Shown here one piece after another: positions 8,575 to 18,084 of a stretch of 64,000 bases of DNA. Source of the stretch: Massilia sp. WG5 (lineage in GTDB: Bacteria > Pseudomonadota > Gammaproteobacteria > Burkholderiales > Burkholderiaceae_D); contig NZ_CP012640.2 of assembly GCF_001412595.2 (NCBI RefSeq), positions 1,612,001 through 1,676,000 on the forward strand, read 5' to 3'. A program made the position numbers and the translations under genes. The notes beneath the pieces were generated by a model that saw only the letters and a program-made list of their open reading frames with translations, made no database searches and was not told the origin of the DNA. How positions within the stretch are numbered: the stretch's first letter is position 1; the number at the start of each line of letters is the position of its first letter.

Positions 8575-9543
8575 ATGAGCGGACCCTGGTTCATCGAGAC
8601 CCTGGCGCGCAACGGCGACGTGCTGCAGCGCCGCCGCGTCGACGCCCTGCCGATCCGCCTGGGGCGCGGCTACGACAACGACTTCATCATCGACGATGAC
8701 TACGTGGCGGCCAGCCACGCGCGGATCGAGCTGGACCCCGCCGGACGCCTGGTGCTGCGCGACCTCGGCAGCCGGAACGGCCTGAACCATCGCGGCAAGC
8801 GGCTGCAGGAAGTGGTCCTGTCCGGCGATACCGTGGTGCGCATCGGCCATACCTCGCTGCGCGTGCGCGCGGCCAGCTTTCCGGTGGCGCCGGAACTCGA
8901 GGACCGCACCTTCCACCGCTGGGAAGGCGCGCTGCCGGGCGCCGCCGGCATCGTGCTGGCGGGCGGCGCCGGCCTGTTCGCGCGCTGGCTCAGCGACACC
9001 CAGTACTTCGAATTCGTGCGCTACTTCGAGGCGCTGGCGTGGAGCGCCGGCGCGGCCCTGCTGTGGGGCGGCGTGTGGGCCTTCGCCAACCGTTTGTTCG
9101 GACGCCACGCGCGCCTGGGCCGCCACCTGTTCGTGTTCGGCTGCGGCGTGGTCGCGCTGACGCTGACGGCGCTGCTGGCCGCCACCCTCGCCTATGCCTT
9201 TTCGGCGGAGTTCTTCACCCACTACGCCTCGCACGCGGCGACGCTGCTGGTGGCCGGCATGATCTATTTCCACCTCTGTACGGTCAAGCCGCAGAACCGG
9301 ATCCTGTACCGCTGGATCGGCGCCGGCCTGGCGTTGCTGGGTTCCGGCCTGATCCTGCTGTTCAACCTGCAGCGCACCGGGCGCCTGGCGGACGAGCAGT
9401 ACATGGCGGTGCTGCTGCCGCCCGAAGTGCGGGTCAGCCGCGACCACGGCATCGATGAATTCATGCGCGAGGTGGAGAACATGAAGGGGCCGCTCGACCG
9501 CAGCCGCGGCCGCAAGCCGGGCGAGGACGAACTGGAGGATTGA
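8575..9543 (+). CDS. FHA-domain membrane protein
   Basis: I chose the ATG at 8575 (322 residues) because GTGAG lies at Shine-Dalgarno distance; a GTG at 8563 overlapping the protease stop is the alternative. The N-terminal FHA domain (about 15-95) carries RLGRGYDND, the ASHARI Ser-His motif and DLGSRNG, the residues that bind phosphothreonine. About four hydrophobic segments follow (for example GIVLAGGAGLFA, FGCGVVALTLTALLAATLA, LALLGSGLILLFN), then a charged cytoplasmic tail. By family rules it recognises a phosphorylated partner at the inner membrane. No Ser/Thr kinase is encoded in this window, so that partner is unknown. Confidence 0.85.
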   Translation: MSGPWFIETLARNGDVLQRRRVDALPIRLGRGYDNDFIIDDDYVAASHARIELDPAGRLVLRDLGSRNGLNHRGKRLQEVVLSGDTVVRIGHTSLRVRAASFPVAPELEDRTFHRWEGALPGAAGIVLAGGAGLFARWLSDTQYFEFVRYFEALAWSAGAALLWGGVWAFANRLFGRHARLGRHLFVFGCGVVALTLTALLAATLAYAFSAEFFTHYASHAATLLVAGMIYFHLCTVKPQNRILYRWIGAGLALLGSGLILLFNLQRTGRLADEQYMAVLLPPEVRVSRDHGIDEFMREVENMKGPLDRSRGRKPGEDELED

Positions 9544-9547
9544 TCGG

Positions 9548-9600
9548 GAACCCGAGAGCGGGACGCCCCATGCCGGCGGCGCCCCGCTCATCCCGGGTTT
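9548..9600. terminator. Possible bidirectional terminator between FHA gene and phasin gene
   Basis: A GC-rich interrupted stem pairs 9548-9562 with 9583-9600 around a 20-base loop. A short A run on the left and a T run on the right (GGGTTT) flank it. It sits between two convergent genes, where a shared terminator is expected. The T tract is short. Confidence 0.4.
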
Positions 9601-9607
9601 GCCGGGC

Positions 9608-10204
9608 TTAGTGGGTGGTTGCGCTGCGCTGGCCCTGGCTGCCCGCCTGCTGGCCGGCCGCCTGCGGTGCGCCGCTGCGTGAAGCCTCGCCGCTGCGCGC
9701 AGCCTCGCCGCTGCCGCCCGACTGCGGCTGGTAGGCGGCGCCGTCGCCGGTGCGGGCGAACGGGTCGGCGAACTGGCGCACGGTTTCCTGCTGGGCGCGC
9801 AGGCCGCGCTCGGTCTGCTCGGTGGCGTCGCGCGCCACTTCATCGGCCAGGGCGCGTGCGGTGCGGGTGGTGTTCTGGATGTGCTGCTCGGTCACCCGTG
9901 ACAGTTCCACCTGGGCATCTGCTGCCAGGCGGGTCAGGTGCTGCTGGTAGGCGCGCAGCTTGTCGCTGGCCGGCTGGGCGCGCGAGGTGGCGGCGCTCAG
10001 CAGTTCGGTCTGGCGGTCGGCGCTCAGCACCTGCTTGCCGGCCAGCGTGGTCTCCTCGATCATGGTCTGCACCAGCTGGATGTTCAGGTCGCACATCTGC
10101 TGGAAGGAACGGAACATCGACTTCGACATGTCGTTCAGGAAGGCGGTCTGGGCGTCGACGTGGGTGCGCACTGCCGGCGCCACACTTTGCGGGAATGGAT
10201 ACAT
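9608..10204 (-). CDS. Phasin family protein
   Basis: The start is the ATG ending at 10204 (198 residues), preceded by GCGAGG at good spacing; an earlier TTG adds eight residues without a ribosome site. The protein is helical and amphipathic, with the phasin core at about 1-135 (AQTAFLNDMSKSMFRSFQQMCDLNIQLVQ split over helices, then TLAGKQVLSADRQTELLSAA). A low-complexity Gly/Ser/Ala/Gln tail completes it. Phasins coat polyhydroxyalkanoate granules, so the cell probably stores PHA. No other PHA gene is visible nearby. Confidence 0.82.
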   Translation of the reverse strand: MYPFPQSVAPAVRTHVDAQTAFLNDMSKSMFRSFQQMCDLNIQLVQTMIEETTLAGKQVLSADRQTELLSAATSRAQPASDKLRAYQQHLTRLAADAQVELSRVTEQHIQNTTRTARALADEVARDATEQTERGLRAQQETVRQFADPFARTGDGAAYQPQSGGSGEAARSGEASRSGAPQAAGQQAGSQGQRSATTH

Positions 10205-10377
10205 GCGTATGCCTCGCTTTCTAATCAATGGTTTTTGAAAAAGCCACGGCGCCGCGTGGGCGTGGCGCCGCAGGATTTGCTGCAGCGCCGCATGCCCGTG
10301 GCATGAACCTAGAAGACTAAAGGCGCGCCGGCGTACGCGTTTGAGATGTATTAAGTGTGCCGGGCTTGAAATCAGGA

Positions 10378-11285
<908 letters not shown>

Positions 11286-11289
<4 letters not shown>

Positions 11290-11726
11290 GTCGAGGCCGG
11301 CCCCTTCAGTTCGATCATGTTCCCTTCCGGGTCGTGCAGGTAGATCGACGGCCCCTCGCCCTCGGCGCCGAAGCGCGATTCGACGGGGCCGGCCTCGACC
11401 CCGTGGGCCGCCAGGTGGGCACGGATCGCCGCCTCGTCGAAGGGCTCGACGCGGAAGCACACATGGTCGACGTTGCGCCCCTCGCGGCCCGGCGCGGCGC
11501 CGCCGATGCGGCCCAGCTTGCCGTCCACCGGCACCAGGTCCAGCATCGCGCTGCCGGCGCGCAATTGCACCAGGCCGATCTCGGCCTGCCGCCGTATCTC
11601 TTCGCAGCCCAGCACCTCGCGGTAGAAGCGCTGCACGCGCGCCAGGTCGCGCACGCGCAGCACCACATGGTCGATCTCGCGGATCGCGATCGGCCCGCGC
11701 GAACTGACGCCCTCCTCAGTCGGCAT
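11286..11726 (-). CDS. VOC (glyoxalase/bleomycin-resistance) family protein
   Basis: This 146-residue protein consists of one vicinal-oxygen-chelate unit of two beta-alpha-beta modules. Likely metal ligands are the His in IDHVVLRV, the His in VDHVCFRV and the Glu in NMIELKG near the C terminus. The family includes glyoxalase I, dioxygenases and antibiotic-binding proteins, and the substrate cannot be told from sequence. Its start overlaps the upstream FMN reductase stop by 11 bases and its stop overlaps the channel start by 4, so all three genes are translationally coupled. Confidence 0.85.
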
Positions 11727-12270
11727 GGCGCTCGACCCAGGTGGCGAAGCATTCCATGAACTGCTGCAGGAAGCCGCTCAAGGACTCGTCGGTCAGCCTG
11801 TCGCCGTCGAACTTGTTGCCGATCCCGCCGATGTAGGCTTCGGGCGACTGCATGCAGGGCATGTTGAGGAACACCAGGCACTGGCGCACCGCGTGGTTGG
11901 CGCCGAAGCCGCCCAGCGCGCCGGGCGAATTGCTGACCACGGCGCAGGGCTTGCCGTTCCAGGCGGCCTTGCCGTAGGGACGCGAGCCGACGTCGATGGC
12001 GTTCTTCAGCACCCCCGGCAGCGAGCGGTTGTACTCGGGCGTACAGAACAGCACGCCGTCGGCCTCGCGGATGCGCTCGCGGAACTCGGTCCAGCGCGGC
12101 GGCGGCGTGTCGGTCTCGTCATCCTGGTTGTACATCGGCAGCTGGGAGATGTTGACGATCTCGAGCTCCAGCGTGGGCGGGGCGAGCAGCATCAGGTTCT
12201 TCGCCAGCTTGCGGGTAAACGATTCCTTGCGGAGACTGCCTACCAGTACTGCGATCTTCCTCGTTGCCAT
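11716..12270 (-). CDS. NADPH-dependent FMN reductase
   Basis: This 184-residue flavodoxin-fold protein starts at the ATG ending at 12270, behind GAGGATCGCC. The FMN-phosphate loop (VGSLRKESFTRKLA) and the family signature TPEYNRSLPGVLKNAIDV are clear. Such enzymes reduce FMN, quinones, chromate or azo compounds in the cytoplasm; the physiological acceptor is not evident. It is the first gene of the operon with the VOC protein and K+ channel. That mix suggests electrophile or oxidative stress defence (inference, as glutathione-gated K+ channels pair with quinone reductases in other bacteria). Confidence 0.88.
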   Translation of the reverse strand: MATRKIAVLVGSLRKESFTRKLAKNLMLLAPPTLELEIVNISQLPMYNQDDETDTPPPRWTEFRERIREADGVLFCTPEYNRSLPGVLKNAIDVGSRPYGKAAWNGKPCAVVSNSPGALGGFGANHAVRQCLVFLNMPCMQSPEAYIGGIGNKFDGDRLTDESLSGFLQQFMECFATWVERHAD

Positions 12271-12366
12271 GGCGATCCTCTCATGTGGTCGTAATAGCCA
12301 CATGATAACCGCGAAGCCGGGAAGGGGTTGCCGGCCTCGCGTGCCGCCCTGCCCTGGTTTGTTTGC

Positions 12367-14589
12367 TTACTGGCTCAGCGTCAGGATCGCGTTTTCGCTC
12401 TCGAGGTAGATGAGGCCGTCGTCGCCGACGGTCAGCGCGGTAACACGGTTGAGGCTGGCCGGCAGCGGGCCCGGCCTGACGCCCACGACTTCCGGGGTGC
12501 CGGCCACGATGCGCGCGGCGCCTGCCGGCGTGATCTTGCGCAGCACGTTACCGCTGGCCAGGTAGATATTGCCGCTGCGGTCGATCGCCAGCGGTCCCGC
12601 GAAAACGGCCGGATCGCTATCGGCCGGGCGCGCGTACAGCGTCGTCGAGACGCCGTCCGGGCTCATGCGCTGTACGCCATTCCCGTTCGAATACAGGATA
12701 TTCCCGTCGCGGTCCGCGATCCAGTATTGGACATCGACGTTTTCCGAGCCGGGCAAGGTGACGATGGCGCCATCCGGGCCGATCCTGCGGATATAGGTAA
12801 GGGAAGGCTGCGTGACGATCGTCGGCACGCTGGCCCAGACCGTGTCGCGGAAGTAGATGTTCCCCTTCGGGTCGGCCAGGAAGGCGCCCGGGAAGGACAT
12901 GCTGGCGATGTTCCGCGGGCCATCGACCAGGCCGCGGGACGTCGCCGTGGCGACGACGCCGGTCGTGTTCCCATTGCCGTCCAGGGTCCTGAGCGTCCCG
13001 CTGGACCAGGCCAGCAACTCCCTGCCGTAGGCCATGCCGGAAACGATGTAGGCGATGCGGCCGCCCTTGCCGTCCTGCTCCGGCAGGGACAGCGTGCTGA
13101 CGGCGCCGCCGGCAGACATCCTGCGCACCCGGGTGCCTTCGGTCAGGGTCAGATTGCCCTGCGCATCGGCGAACATGGGGTCGACATACGAACCCGCCGC
13201 GGCAAAACGGGCGGCGCCGCCCACGCCGTCCGCGGAGCCGGAATTGCCCGGCAGGCCGGCGGCGACGCCGATCTCGCCGGCCGGCGTCACCCGGAAAATG
13301 GCCGGCTGCCGCGGGTCCGCCACGTACATGTTGCCGGCGGCGTCCTGGTTCATGGCGGCGTAGTCGCTCCACGCCGTCTCGGCGCCGGTGAAATCCGTCA
13401 CCACGCCGTCCGGACTCACCCGGCGAATATTCCCCGACAGGACGTAGACGCTGCCGTCGGCGCCGACCGCCAGGCCGCCCAGGACCGGAAGGCCGGCATT
13501 CGGCTCCGCGGCATGCAGCAAACCGTCGGCGGGCTCGGGCACCGTCGCCAGGGTCGTCACCACGCCGGCCGGCGTGATCCTGCGCAGCACCCTGTCATCG
13601 TCCACGTAGATATTCCCGGCCTTGTCGAGCGCCAGCGCTCCCGGCTTGCGGAAGCGCGCGGCGGCGCCCGCGCCGTCCTGGCTGCCGGTGAGTCCGGCGC
13701 TGCCGGCCAGCGTCGTCACCGCGCCCGCCGGGCTGATCTTGCGGATCGTGGCATTCAGGCGGTCGGCCACGTACAGGGTGCCGCCGGCGTCGACGGCCAT
13801 GCCGGCAATGGCCTTGAAGCCGGCCTCGATGCCGGCGCCGTCGGCCGAACCGGCCACGCTCGGATTCCCCGCCAGCAGGGTCCGCACGCCGGCGGGCGTG
13901 GTCTTGTGGATCGCGAGGTACCAGTTTTCGTAACGGTTGCCGGCGGCATCGACCGCGCCGACCACGGTCGCCCAGGTCGCGGCGGGCGGCAGTGTCGCGA
14001 CATTCGCGGCCGCGCCGGGAAGCAGCACGATCTTCCTCGACTGCAGCGTCGCGGTGAAGTCCCTGTCGTTCACCCACAGCTCGCCGGAGGGGCTGACCGC
14101 GATATTGGTCGGTTCCCGGAAGCGGCCCACCGGTCCATCCATCTGGCCTTCCCCGCCGAGCGCCCCTGCGAGCAGGCTGAGCTGCCCCACCTTGACCTGC
14201 AGGATGGCCGCAGCGCTGCTCACGCTGCCGCCGCCATTGCGCACCACGACCGTGAAGCTGCTGCCGTCGTCGGCCGCCTGCGCATTGGCCAGCACATAGC
14301 TGGCGGCGGTGGCGCCGGCGATGTCGGCGCCGTTGCGCTGCCACTGGTAGCCCAGGCCGTCGCCGGTGGCGGCGACACTGAAGGTGGCGGACTGGCCCAC
14401 GGCCACGGTCTGCGAGGCCGGCTGGGTTGCGATCGACGGCGCCTGGACGCTTGCAACTGGCGGCGCCGCGCTGCTTCCGCCGCCGCCACCGCAGGCGCTC
14501 AGGGCGAGCATCGTGGCGAGCATGGCGGCAAGCAGGAAGGCGCCGCTGCGGGCGCGCAGCGGCGCGCGAATGAAAAGGGGCAAGGACAC
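12367..14589 (-). CDS. Large lipoprotein with Ig-like domain and NHL beta-propeller
   Basis: The protein has 740 residues, starting at a GTG behind GGAG. The signal peptide ends in a lipobox, LSAC, followed by a Gly run, so it should be lipid-anchored. Residues about 50-132 form an immunoglobulin-like domain (PASQTVAVGQSATFSVAA, GYQWQRNG). The rest is a long series of NHL-type repeats with the recurring pattern ITPAGxVTTLAG...DGxG...ARF, probably two propellers. Such proteins are usually surface or periplasmic binding scaffolds; no enzyme motif is visible. It is monocistronic. Confidence 0.85.
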   Translation of the reverse strand: MSLPLFIRAPLRARSGAFLLAAMLATMLALSACGGGGGSSAAPPVASVQAPSIATQPASQTVAVGQSATFSVAATGDGLGYQWQRNGADIAGATAASYVLANAQAADDGSSFTVVVRNGGGSVSSAAAILQVKVGQLSLLAGALGGEGQMDGPVGRFREPTNIAVSPSGELWVNDRDFTATLQSRKIVLLPGAAANVATLPPAATWATVVGAVDAAGNRYENWYLAIHKTTPAGVRTLLAGNPSVAGSADGAGIEAGFKAIAGMAVDAGGTLYVADRLNATIRKISPAGAVTTLAGSAGLTGSQDGAGAAARFRKPGALALDKAGNIYVDDDRVLRRITPAGVVTTLATVPEPADGLLHAAEPNAGLPVLGGLAVGADGSVYVLSGNIRRVSPDGVVTDFTGAETAWSDYAAMNQDAAGNMYVADPRQPAIFRVTPAGEIGVAAGLPGNSGSADGVGGAARFAAAGSYVDPMFADAQGNLTLTEGTRVRRMSAGGAVSTLSLPEQDGKGGRIAYIVSGMAYGRELLAWSSGTLRTLDGNGNTTGVVATATSRGLVDGPRNIASMSFPGAFLADPKGNIYFRDTVWASVPTIVTQPSLTYIRRIGPDGAIVTLPGSENVDVQYWIADRDGNILYSNGNGVQRMSPDGVSTTLYARPADSDPAVFAGPLAIDRSGNIYLASGNVLRKITPAGAARIVAGTPEVVGVRPGPLPASLNRVTALTVGDDGLIYLESENAILTLSQ

Positions 14590-14692
14590 GGTGACTCCGG
14601 GAATCGGCCTGGCGGCCTGAACAATCCGTCAGGATAACAGCCGCCGGCGGGCCCGAAATTCAACAATTGTCACATTTCCTTGCGGGCCCGCT

Positions 14693-15100
14693 TCAGGCCG
14701 CCTGCAGGCCGCGTTCCGGAATCGACCAGGTCTTGAAAGCGCGCTCGATCAGGAGCGTTTCGCGGGCGTCCAGCACGGTGTCGGCGTGCACGATGTCCAG
14801 CATCGCCTTCATGAGCGACATGCGCAGGGTCTTGTCCTCGACTTCGCCCAGCAGGTCGTCGAGCAGGCGGGCGTCGATCTCGACCTCGGCGCTGCAGCGC
14901 CGGGCGGCGCTCGAGAGCAGGTCTTCGCACAGGTCCCGGACCACGTCGTCGAAGCCGTCCTCGTCGATCCCGGTCTGCAGCAGGATGCCGGAGTGATGCA
15001 TCGCCTTCACCTCCGAAGGCGCCAGGTGGCCGTCGACGATCATGGCAAGGGCCAGCAGCCGCGACACGGCCTTGGGACTGTTGGTGGGGTAACTACGCAT
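14693..15100 (-). CDS. TerB-like tellurite-resistance family protein
   Basis: The start is the ATG ending at 15100, behind GAGGAG (135 residues). The protein is all-helical and acidic. It contains the TerB-like pattern of a helix with MIVDGHLAPSEVKAM and a later MLDIVHADTVLDARETLLIERAF. These paired segments with conserved Asp residues form the metal-binding helical bundle of TerB/DjlA-type domains. The cellular role is unknown. It has no neighbours suggesting a ter operon. Confidence 0.6.
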   Translation of the reverse strand: MRSYPTNSPKAVSRLLALAMIVDGHLAPSEVKAMHHSGILLQTGIDEDGFDDVVRDLCEDLLSSAARRCSAEVEIDARLLDDLLGEVEDKTLRMSLMKAMLDIVHADTVLDARETLLIERAFKTWSIPERGLQAA

Positions 15101-15200
15101 GACAGGACTCCTCAAGTGAACGAGACACCAGAGTAATGCCATGCGCATGAAAGTAAAACCGCATAAACCTTGATGGATACTTCGGTTTTTCCGAAGCTCC

Positions 15201-15509
15201 TCAAATCCGCCGGCGGCGGTACTCGTCCAGGAAGGATTCCACTTCGCGCGGCGACAGCACCTTCACCGGATCGCCATGGTGGGCGTACAGGTAAGGCGCC
15301 CCGCCCTGGCGGTCGGTCAGCTTGGCGCGGATCAGGAAGCGGGTCCCGGCCGGATACAGCGCCGGGTCGCGCAGGCTGCGCCCGCACTGCACCCGCATCG
15401 AGGTCGCATAGGCCTGGCCGGCCATCGGCCTGATGCGCAGTGCTCCGGTGCGCACATCGGGCACCGATTCGACCGCGACGTCGCGGTAGGCCCAGGGATC
15501 GCGCGCCAT
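15201..15509 (-). CDS. Conserved small protein of unknown function
   Basis: The 102-residue frame starts with an ATG ending at 15509, one base after the MFS transporter stop (TGAGATG), so translation is probably coupled. The sequence begins MARDPWAYRDVAVE and contains AKLTDRQGGAPYLYAHHGD and PREVESFLDEYRRRR. It has no signal peptide and no TM segment. I do not recognise a domain. A small CTTCGG/CCGAAG hairpin follows the stop at 15180-15196 but lacks a T tract. Confidence 0.6.
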   Translation of the reverse strand: MARDPWAYRDVAVESVPDVRTGALRIRPMAGQAYATSMRVQCGRSLRDPALYPAGTRFLIRAKLTDRQGGAPYLYAHHGDPVKVLSPREVESFLDEYRRRRI

Positions 15510-15510
15510 C

Positions 15511-16749
15511 TCAGGCCTTCGCCGCTGCCGCGGCGCGCGAGGCCGCGTGCACCGGCGCTTCGCGGATCGGCAGGTTGACCAGCGCGGCGGCCAGTGCCAG
15601 TACGATGTCGGCGTACCACATCCAGGAATAATCACCGAAGTGGACGAAGGAGAGCCCGCCCAGCCAGGCGCCGAAGAAGCCGCCGACCTGGTGCGACAGC
15701 AGGGTCAGGCCGAACAGGGTCGACAGGTAACGCGTGCCGAACAGCTTGCCGACCAGGCCGGCCGTCGGCGGCACCGTCGCCAGCCAGGAGAAGCCGAGCG
15801 CGGCGGCGAAGACATAGAAGGTCAGCGCCGTCTTGGGCGCCAGCAGGTAGATGCCGATGATGAGGGCGCGGCCGCCGTAGATCGCGGCCAGCAGCCACTT
15901 CATGCGGTAGCGCTGGCCGAGCGCGCCCGCGATCAGCGAGCCGGCGATGTTGAACAGGCCGATCAGGGCCAGCGCCGTGGCCGACACCCCGGCCGGCAGG
16001 CCGCACAACGCGACTTCGCCCGGCAGGTGGGTCACCAGGAAGGCGATGTGGAAGCCGCAGGTGAAGAAGCCGGCGTGCAGGTAGAGATAGCTCCTGTCGC
16101 GCAGGGCCTCGCGGACCTGGCGTCCCAGGGTGGTTTCATCGACGGCGACGGCCGCGTGCGCCGTCGCCTTCCGGCCGCGCATGAGGAAGGCCAGCGGAAT
16201 GGTCAGCAGCGTGGTCGCCGCCAGCGAGATCATCGCCACCACCCAGCCGCTGGCCTGGATCACCGCCTGCACCAGCGGCGAAAAGACGAACTGGCCGAAA
16301 GAACCGCCTGCATTGATGAAGCCGGCGGCGAAGGGACGGCGCTCGGCAGGGAGGCGCTGGGCGGTGGCGCCGATCAGGATCGAAAAGCTGCCCGCCCCCG
16401 CCCCGGACGCGGACAGCACGCCGAGGGTCAGCATCAGCCCCCACTGCGAGGAGACGAAGGGCGTGGCCGCCAGGCCCAGCGCCAGCATGAGGCCGCCCAG
16501 CACGATCACGCGCGCCGGGCCGTACTTGTCGGCCACCGCGCCGAAGATCGGCTGCGAGGCGCCCCACATGAACTGGCCGACCGCCATCGCCAGGCTGATC
16601 GAGGCGACGCCGAGGCCGGTCGAGGTATTGATCGGCGAGAGGAACAGGCCGGTGGTCAGGCGCGCCGCCATCGTGATCATCAGGATCGCGCTGGCGGACA
16701 GGATCAGGAGCCAGGCGGCGCGCGGGCTCATCGTCGTGGGCGTGGTCAT
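15511..16749 (-). CDS. MFS transporter
   Basis: The protein is 412 residues with about twelve hydrophobic segments in two halves, starting behind AAGGGAG. The loop between helices 2 and 3 has the family A motif (GAVADKYGPARVIVLGG). The overall pattern resembles monocarboxylate or oxalate/formate-type MFS carriers, but the substrate is not deducible. The central cytoplasmic loop (RGRKATAHAAVAVDETTLG) divides the two six-helix bundles. It is co-transcribed with the small protein downstream. Confidence 0.9.
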   Translation of the reverse strand: MTTPTTMSPRAAWLLILSASAILMITMAARLTTGLFLSPINTSTGLGVASISLAMAVGQFMWGASQPIFGAVADKYGPARVIVLGGLMLALGLAATPFVSSQWGLMLTLGVLSASGAGAGSFSILIGATAQRLPAERRPFAAGFINAGGSFGQFVFSPLVQAVIQASGWVVAMISLAATTLLTIPLAFLMRGRKATAHAAVAVDETTLGRQVREALRDRSYLYLHAGFFTCGFHIAFLVTHLPGEVALCGLPAGVSATALALIGLFNIAGSLIAGALGQRYRMKWLLAAIYGGRALIIGIYLLAPKTALTFYVFAAALGFSWLATVPPTAGLVGKLFGTRYLSTLFGLTLLSHQVGGFFGAWLGGLSFVHFGDYSWMWYADIVLALAAALVNLPIREAPVHAASRAAAAAKA

Positions 16750-16824
16750 CTTGGCTCCCTTGTTGTCGTTTTATGTCCGACAGTGTCGCATGGCGCGACG
16801 GAAGTTGCAGGCGACCACCCAAAA

Positions 16825-16853
16825 CCGTCGTCCCCGCGCAGGCGGGGACGACG
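16825..16853. repeat. Dispersed palindromic repeat, single-arm copy 2
   Basis: CGTCGTCCCCGC and GCGGGGACGACG form a perfect 12-bp stem around a 4-base loop. This is one half of the paired element seen at 6956-7045 and 39123-39209. It lies between the MFS transporter start and the ispF stop. Confidence 0.8.
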
Positions 16854-16868
16854 AGCGAACAATACGGC

Positions 16869-17375
16869 TTACGCCTTGACCAGCAGCGCCGTCGCCTGTG
16901 CCGCCATGCCCTCTTCACGGCCGAGGAAGCCGAGCTTCTCGTTGGTCTTTGCCTTGATGTTCACCTGCTGCGGCGAGACGCCGAGGTCTTCGGCGATGCG
17001 CGACACCATCTGCGGGATGTGCGGGGCCATCTTCGGCTGCTGGGCGATGATGGTGGCGTCGATGTTGCCGATGGTGTAGCCGGTCGCGAGCACGCGCGAG
17101 GCCACTTCGCGCAGCAGGGTGCGCGAGTCGGCGCCGGCGAACATCGGGTCGGTGTCCGGGAAATGCTTGCCGATGTCGCCGAGGGCGGCCGCGCCCAGCA
17201 GCGAGTCGATGATCGCGTGCAGCAGCACGTCGGCATCCGAGTGGCCGAGCAGGCCGAGGCGGTGCGGGATGGTGACGCCGCCGACGATCAGCTTGCGTCC
17301 TTCGACCAGGGCGTGGCAGTCATAGCCGGTCCCGATGCGGAACGGCGGAGTTGGGTTATAAGATGCAAGAGCCAT
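16869..17375 (-). CDS. ispF: 2-C-methyl-D-erythritol 2,4-cyclodiphosphate synthase
   Basis: The protein is 168 residues, a normal IspF length. It cyclises CDP-methylerythritol 2-phosphate to MEcPP in the non-mevalonate isoprenoid pathway. The zinc site is seen in GYDCHAL and [13 protein letters not shown], the family signature; the C-terminal [18 protein letters not shown] loop binds the CMP moiety. It lies 4 bases after ispD on the same strand, an order typical of proteobacteria. Confidence 0.96.
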   Translation of the reverse strand: MALASYNPTPPFRIGTGYDCHALVEGRKLIVGGVTIPHRLGLLGHSDADVLLHAIIDSLLGAAALGDIGKHFPDTDPMFAGADSRTLLREVASRVLATGYTIGNIDATIIAQQPKMAPHIPQMVSRIAEDLGVSPQQVNIKAKTNEKLGFLGREEGMAAQATALLVKA

Positions 17376-17379
17376 GGCG

Positions 17380-18084
17380 TCACACGAATTCGGGTTGGGA
17401 CACTGCCAGGTACAGCTCGGCGATCCGGATGTCGTCCGGCAGGGTCACTTTCAGGTTGCGGGGGTGTCCTTCGACTAACTTGGGGGTCAATCCGAGCGCT
17501 TCAACCGCACTCGCGTCATCGGTAATCGCATTCGGATCGGTAGCGGCCTTCAGGGCCTCGGCCAGCAGCTTGTAGCGGAACATCTGCGGGGTCTGCGCCA
17601 GCCACAGGCCGTTGCGCGGGATGGTGCCGCAGGCTTCGCCGTCGATGCAGCGCTTGACGGTGTCGACCACCGGCAGGCCCAGCAGGCCACCGACCGGGTG
17701 TTCGCCGGTGGCAAGGATCAGCTTCTCGATCAGTTCGGCGTTCAGGCCGGGACGGGCGGCATCGTGCACCAGCACCCAGTCGGTGGGCGCCAGGGTATTC
17801 GCCAGCACGGCCAGGCCGTTGCGCACCGACTCCATGCGGCTCGCGCCGCCGCAGCGCAGCACGGTCACGCCGTGGTTCGGGGCGACGCTGTCGATGTAGG
17901 GATCGTCCGGGCTCACCACCACGAAGGTGTGCGCGATCAGGTCGCTCGACAGGAAGGCGTCGAGGGTGTGGCGAAGCATCGGCTTGCCGCCGATCTTCAG
18001 GTACTGCTTCGGACTGCCCGCACCCATGCGGGCGCCGACGCCGGCAGCTGGAATTAAGGCAAAGTAACGTGGTGCTTGATTCAT
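17380..18084 (-). CDS. ispD: 2-C-methyl-D-erythritol 4-phosphate cytidylyltransferase
   Basis: The protein is 234 residues. It transfers CMP from CTP to methylerythritol phosphate. The nucleotidyltransferase signature [19 protein letters not shown] and the conserved LVHDAARP and DDASAVE segments are present. Its ATG directly follows the TAA of the upstream HExxH protein (TAAATG). ispF follows, so the two pathway steps are co-expressed at the end of the nuo-nudF-isp run. Confidence 0.96.
   Translation of the reverse strand: MNQAPRYFALIPAAGVGARMGAGSPKQYLKIGGKPMLRHTLDAFLSSDLIAHTFVVVSPDDPYIDSVAPNHGVTVLRCGGASRMESVRNGLAVLANTLAPTDWVLVHDAARPGLNAELIEKLILATGEHPVGGLLGLPVVDTVKRCIDGEACGTIPRNGLWLAQTPQMFRYKLLAEALKAATDPNAITDDASAVEALGLTPKLVEGHPRNLKVTLPDDIRIAELYLAVSQPEFV

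Noticed and set aside
12328..14637. Long plus-strand frame (about 770 codons) opposite the NHL lipoprotein
   Set aside because: The minus strand gives a lipobox and regular NHL repeats; the plus frame mirrors the repeats as Arg/Gly/His-rich sequence.
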